In this document: positions 7,116 through 10,384 of the stretch, piece by piece
How positions within the stretch are numbered: position 1 is the stretch's first letter
Layout of the letters: each line of letters starts with the position of its first letter
Assembly (NCBI GenBank): GCA_005239595.1
Contig: SBBT01000168.1
Span: forward strand, 1-10,384
Direction: 5' to 3'
Length of the DNA stretch: 10,384 bases
Origin: Candidatus Troglogloeales bacterium
GTDB taxonomy: Bacteria > Nitrospirota > Nitrospiria > SBBL01 > SBBT01
Program-made: the position numbers and the translations under genes
The notes under the pieces: model-generated
Seen by the model: the letters and a program-made list of their open reading frames with translations, nothing else
Told to the model about the DNA's origin: nothing
Databases searched by the model: none

Positions 7116-8249
7116 TTAGGGCGGCGTGGGAGGAGACGCAGGCGATGCCGGTGCCTTTGGTGCTTTTGGCGCAGGGGCTGTCTTTTTGCAGCTTGATGCC
7201 CGCTTCTCCTGCGGTTGAAATTCACCGCCTAAATATTCGGCAAGCTTCCCGCTGATATCCGATGATGCCTCCGGGACGAGGAGGCGTAGGGCCCGCGCCT
7301 CTGCCTCCTCCAGGGAGAGATGGCCTTCTCTTCCTGATCGAACCACAATTCCCACAATCCGGTTTGACTCTTTCTCCAGAAGTTCCAAATCAAAACACCA
7401 GCGGACGTACTGAAACGGCTGGCCAGGGAGTTCCATCTGAGAGAGACGAACGTCCCCCTGGATCAGAAGATCGACGGAAAGTGCTTCCATGTTTCCCCCT
7501 TCTCCGGCCACCACCACAAAGCCTTCTCTGGCGAGGGAGTCGATAATTCCTTTTTCCACCTGATCTCCTTGTGGCCCCGTGATCTGAACGTTGACCAAAA
7601 AGTGTTTTGCCAGCCATGTTTTATATTCGGAGAGGACCGCGTCGGCAGAGATGGGAGGGGCAATCCCTTCCCCTTTAATGTTCACAATCCGAAGATCGGA
7701 CTGATAGGCGTCCCGTAAGGGATACGCCTCAAGGGCCCGTCTGTAATGCTTGATTCGTTCCAGCTTGTTGCCGGAAAATCGCGCCCGATCCAGCGCCTGC
7801 CGGATCTTTTCATCCAACTCCTTGATTCGTCCGGTTAACGAGGCGGTTGACTGCAGCCGGTCAATCACGGCCAGGGCGTAGAAAATCCCTTCTTCCTCCC
7901 CCCTCTCAACAATCTCTGCCCCTTCCAACACCTTGTCGGTGGAGACTTTTGTGATTTGCTCGATGGCCTTCTTTTGCTCCACGTGCGACTTTCCGCGGGA
8001 TTCCGTCTGGAGATATTTTTCCCACTCGGTCGTTTTTTGGCTTACCTCGGCCTGAAAGATTTTCGCGAGACTCGCCAGGGCGAGCTCTTCCGCGCGTTCT
8101 CGGGAAGCCCCCGATCCAACCCCAACGAGGTATAATCCTTCGGGATACCGGGCCGATCGCCCTTTTGTCCAATCTGGAGGTGCGGCAAGAAGGGTGCTAT
8201 TGAGAGCAAGGACGATGACGGCGGTCAGGACGACGGTTTGATGTTTCAT
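7116..8249 (-). CDS. LPP20-domain exported protein of unknown role
   Basis: This 377-residue protein begins with a Sec signal peptide (MKHQTVVLTAVIVLALNSTLLAA, read in two parts at residues 1-12 and 13-23) probably cleaved after residue 23. There is no lipobox cysteine, so it is likely periplasmic rather than a lipoprotein. Residues about 34-130 match the LPP20 family pattern (YPEGLYLVGVGSGASRERAEE, then an alanine-rich helix, then IFYALAVIDR at 122-131), named after a Helicobacter pylori lipoprotein. A helical stretch at 140-185 follows. A second alpha/beta region at 205-345 includes GIIDSLAREGFVVVAGEG and LLIQGDVRLSQMELPGQPF. The tail from 355 is low-complexity Pro/Ala/Lys (APKAPKAPASPASPPTPP). 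It starts 4 bases after the COG3014-type gene stops. Its biochemical function is not known; neighbours suggest an envelope role. Confidence 0.8.
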   Translation of the reverse strand: MKHQTVVLTAVIVLALNSTLLAAPPDWTKGRSARYPEGLYLVGVGSGASRERAEELALASLAKIFQAEVSQKTTEWEKYLQTESRGKSHVEQKKAIEQITKVSTDKVLEGAEIVERGEEEGIFYALAVIDRLQSTASLTGRIKELDEKIRQALDRARFSGNKLERIKHYRRALEAYPLRDAYQSDLRIVNIKGEGIAPPISADAVLSEYKTWLAKHFLVNVQITGPQGDQVEKGIIDSLAREGFVVVAGEGGNMEALSVDLLIQGDVRLSQMELPGQPFQYVRWCFDLELLEKESNRIVGIVVRSGREGHLSLEEAEARALRLLVPEASSDISGKLAEYLGGEFQPQEKRASSCKKTAPAPKAPKAPASPASPPTPP

Positions 8250-8253
8250 AAGA

Positions 8254-9657
8254 TTATCGGACGGTCCTCACAACAAGCACCTTGGTTTCACCGTTCCCGA
8301 TGGTGATGTTCTGTGCGGGAAGGGTGTCGATCACAACCCCGCTCTGACCCACAAACATGGGAGAGAGCTGATAGGTGCCGGCAGGCAGCGCGATGCGGGT
8401 TAGATGAATCTCGTCTGGAAGCGTTCGCCAGGAGCGTTTATCCGAAACCTCGGTCGTCGCGGCAGCCGCCTCCGCAACGGTTCCAATGAGCAATCCGCCC
8501 AACCGGCCGTATTGGGCCTCCGCCTTGTCGGTTGCCCCCTTTACAATCAGTGCCTTGAGAGCGGCGCGGGCAAAGGCCTTGATCCGGATCCGGTTGATCC
8601 GGTCGGACAGGTCTCGAACGGCAATGGCGGTCAGATCAGACATCAGCGTCGACTTCCCTGCGGGCGTTTTCGATCCACTGATCGTAACTTCAAGATGTCT
8701 TACAGATGTTTTATCGGGGACATATTGGGGAAACGCCACACGGACGAGCTGCCCGATGGGCGCAAAGGGGAGGTTCCCGGTGGCCCCGTGCGCCCGCCAG
8801 ACATCGGTCTGAATAATCGACAGCCATAGATTCTGATTAATAATCAGATCGAGGAATGCGTCCTCCTTACGCGGAGACTTTCCATGCAGCGAGACGAGCA
8901 ATATCTCCCCATGCGATTTTTTATCTTTTAGCGGCGTCCATTGCGTATGGGGAAAGAGCTTCTTGTACGCTTTGTGCTCCTCGTCTAGATGCAACGCGGC
9001 GCTGGTGCGGAGGAGATCCGCTCCGATCATCGGCGGGATCGGCATCCCGTAAGTCCCAACCCACACCTGGTAGGTCTCATAGGCCTTTCTGTAGGAAAGG
9101 AATGCGTCGTTCACCTCCCCTGCCGCCTCAAAGAGGGCTCCAGACAAATATCGCGCAAAGGCATCTTCCTGATATCCCCGATCTGTTTCGAATTGCTGAT
9201 CATGAATCTTGTTAAGTGCGGTATTCACGCGCCTGCACTCGACCAATGCCTCATCTAGTTGGCCCATCTGGGCGTAGTTGAGCGCCGAGATCATGTGGAT
9301 CATGACACGTTCATAATCCTCCCCGCTATAAGGAAGTAGATAATCGTTGGTTAAAAGGGCAGCCCCATGGCGGGTAATGCTCTCTGTGTAGAGCGCCTCT
9401 GCTGTCTGCGTCGCACGATCCAGCAACTGATTGCTTCTTTCAAATTGTCCGGAGAGAGAGAGGGTCATCCCCCTGTCCAGTTGGTATAGGAGACGGTCTT
9501 CCTTGCGGTAATCCTTCTCCTGTTTCTCAATGGCGGCATCGGCGCTTCTTGCATCGTGGCTGGCAAGATGTTGTTCCACGACCAGGTAATGACTGGTTAC
9601 CGGCGCGCAGGCAGTGAAAAACAGCCATATCGACAGGTAAAAAGGGACTCTTCTCAT
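8254..9657 (-). CDS. COG3014-type lipoprotein with helical repeat region, function unknown
   Basis: The protein has 467 residues from ATG 9657. An in-frame TTG at 9690 would add 11 residues but overlaps the upstream gene, and the ATG places a clean signal directly at the N-terminus: MRRVPFYLSIWLFFTAC. Cys17 is a plausible lipidation site although phenylalanine at -3 is not ideal. Residues about 55-205 are helical and TPR-like, with DRGMTLSLSGQFERSNQLLD and ERVMIHMISALNYAQMGQLD, which I recognise as the COG3014 pattern. The C-terminal part contains EILLVSLHGKSPRKEDAF, a Gly/Ala-rich segment (GRLGGLLIGTVAEAAAATTE) and a beta-rich end, ALPAGTYQLSPMF. It sits between lpoB and the LPP20 gene with gaps of 22 and 4 bases, so it is probably cotranscribed with both. 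No catalytic motif is seen. The role is likely structural or assembly-related at the outer membrane, which is inference. Confidence 0.8.
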   Translation of the reverse strand: MRRVPFYLSIWLFFTACAPVTSHYLVVEQHLASHDARSADAAIEKQEKDYRKEDRLLYQLDRGMTLSLSGQFERSNQLLDRATQTAEALYTESITRHGAALLTNDYLLPYSGEDYERVMIHMISALNYAQMGQLDEALVECRRVNTALNKIHDQQFETDRGYQEDAFARYLSGALFEAAGEVNDAFLSYRKAYETYQVWVGTYGMPIPPMIGADLLRTSAALHLDEEHKAYKKLFPHTQWTPLKDKKSHGEILLVSLHGKSPRKEDAFLDLIINQNLWLSIIQTDVWRAHGATGNLPFAPIGQLVRVAFPQYVPDKTSVRHLEVTISGSKTPAGKSTLMSDLTAIAVRDLSDRINRIRIKAFARAALKALIVKGATDKAEAQYGRLGGLLIGTVAEAAAATTEVSDKRSWRTLPDEIHLTRIALPAGTYQLSPMFVGQSGVVIDTLPAQNITIGNGETKVLVVRTVR

Positions 9658-9679
9658 GGCAGCGCTCGCGCAGGATGCG

Positions 9680-10285
9680 TTACATGCCAAATCTGCTTCG
9701 GGTCATCAGCTTCTTGATCTTCTTGTCGCCGAACCAGACCTTGGTGTTCTTCTCAAGGTCAATCATCTCAAGGGTGACTTGGAAGTATTTGTACTTTTTC
9801 CCTCCCACCGCCTCTTCAAAAGAGTTGATAACCCCTTTTAGCATATAGTCCGCGCCCACTTCTTTACCGATTCCTTTTGCGGTCTCTTCGCTGGAGAAGA
9901 GTTGCTGCTCGCTCCTCTCCTCCCGAAGCTCTTCACGCTCTTCCTTCGAGGCGACAAAAGTGACCTTTCCAGAGTTGGTCAGCTCCCGTTCCAGGTCTTT
10001 TGTAAAGGTCTGTGTCGGAATATGGTCATGGCTTTTATTAATGACCGAGCCGACGATCACCGCAGGCTCCCTTCCATTTTTGCGCTGAAAATTGTCTACC
10101 CATGGTCGGCCAACGGCTTCTTTGACCATCTCTTCGGCGGTCAATCGGGAGTCGGTGTCGTTCCACCGGTCCGATAAGTCAATCGCAGTCTCGGTGGAGA
10201 CCCGGGAAACCGTTGTGGTGGCGCAGCCGTTCAGTGTCATGACAACAGACCATGCGACTAACAGATAAGCGGGTTTTTTTATCAT
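9680..10285 (-). CDS. lpoB: LpoB-like penicillin-binding protein activator lipoprotein
   Basis: This 201-residue outer-membrane lipoprotein starts with a short signal peptide ending in the lipobox LNGC, giving lipidated Cys21. The residue after it is Ala, not Asp, which favours outer-membrane sorting. The mature part fits the LpoB family: LSDRWNDTDSRLTAEEM at 37-53, GREPAVIVGSVINKSHDHI at 71-89, FTKDLERELTNSGKV at 94-108, a charged helix EEREELREERSEQQ at 115-128, GADYMLKGVI at 144-153 and TKVWFGDKKIKK at 181-192. In E. coli, LpoB spans the periplasm to stimulate the PBP1b peptidoglycan synthase; this protein lacks a long proline-rich linker, so its exact partner is uncertain. ATG 10285 is preceded by GGGAGGG at ideal spacing and by a good promoter, so it is the first gene of its transcript. 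Confidence 0.9.
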   Translation of the reverse strand: MIKKPAYLLVAWSVVMTLNGCATTTVSRVSTETAIDLSDRWNDTDSRLTAEEMVKEAVGRPWVDNFQRKNGREPAVIVGSVINKSHDHIPTQTFTKDLERELTNSGKVTFVASKEEREELREERSEQQLFSSEETAKGIGKEVGADYMLKGVINSFEEAVGGKKYKYFQVTLEMIDLEKNTKVWFGDKKIKKLMTRSRFGM

Positions 10286-10291
10286 GATTGT

Positions 10292-10298
10292 CCCTCCC
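10292..10298 (-). promoter_or_regulatory. Strong ribosome binding site of the lpoB-like gene
   Basis: GGGAGGG on the minus strand ends six bases before the ATG at 10285. It is the best Shine-Dalgarno match in the window and fixes the start of this gene. Confidence 0.8.
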
Positions 10299-10313
10299 AG
10301 TTTCCGAATTTAG

Positions 10314-10342
10314 AATATATCCCGGCCCCCAACAGATGTCAA
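10314..10342 (-). promoter_or_regulatory. Near-consensus sigma70-type promoter for the minus-strand gene array
   Basis: On the minus strand a perfect -35 box TTGACA (10337-10342) is followed by a 17-base spacer and the -10 box TATATT (10314-10319, five of six consensus bases). Transcription would start near 10307, giving a leader of about 20 bases that includes the ribosome binding site of the lpoB-like gene. A second TTGACATC copy lies 29 bases upstream (10364-10371) but lacks a properly spaced -10 box. Because the downstream genes are tightly packed, this promoter may drive the three lipoprotein genes and possibly, by read-through, the polysaccharide and zinc genes too. Confidence 0.7.
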
Positions 10343-10384
10343 TTACGTCCCCACAAAACGGGTGATGTCAAGCTGCGTGTGTAA

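Noticed and set aside
8404..8829. A 141-residue plus-strand frame opposite the COG3014-type gene
   Set aside because: It is rich in Arg, Gly and Pro as expected for an antisense shadow, and it lies wholly within a well-supported coding region.

Overview
The window looks like a chromosomal piece of a Gram-negative bacterium of moderate GC content. The outer-membrane-type lipoproteins, a periplasmic zinc-binding protein and a Sec signal peptide support this. No RNA gene or taxonomic marker is present. The combination of a LpoB-like lipoprotein, a COG3014-type protein, an LPP20 protein and an ACT-domain malic enzyme reminds me of Nitrospirota or the former Deltaproteobacteria, but that is only an impression.

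Layout: bases 1-312 hold no convincing intact gene. They contain a possible short gene remnant on the minus strand (33-173), which may be broken near base 60 by something resembling an insertion-sequence end. Two plus-strand genes follow and overlap slightly: an O6-alkylguanine-DNA alkyltransferase (313-837) and an NAD-type malic enzyme with an N-terminal ACT domain (812-2227). From 2224 to 10285 all eight genes lie on the minus strand and converge on the malic enzyme gene. The two stop codons share the same TTAA, so there is no room for a terminator between them.

Read in transcription order from the right end, a near-consensus sigma70-type promoter (10314-10342) and a strong ribosome binding site precede lpoB-like, a COG3014-type lipoprotein gene and an LPP20-domain gene. 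These three probably form one envelope-lipoprotein unit. After a 63-bp gap carrying an imperfect stem-loop come five tightly packed genes: a GT-B glycosyltransferase, an AlgD-type GDP-mannose 6-dehydrogenase, and znuA, znuC and znuB. Their junctions overlap by 4 bp, overlap by 17 bp, abut exactly, and overlap by 4 bp. This suggests translational coupling of two sugar-polymer genes with a zinc uptake transporter.

Functionally, the left genes cover DNA alkylation repair and pyruvate/malate metabolism. The right block covers the cell envelope: peptidoglycan synthase activation, poorly characterised exported proteins, uronic-acid polysaccharide synthesis and zinc import. I see no CRISPR array, intact mobile element, toxin-antitoxin pair or defence system, and no strong case for a wholly new system. 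The most interesting points are the zinc/polysaccharide gene coupling and the partly uncharacterised lipoprotein trio.
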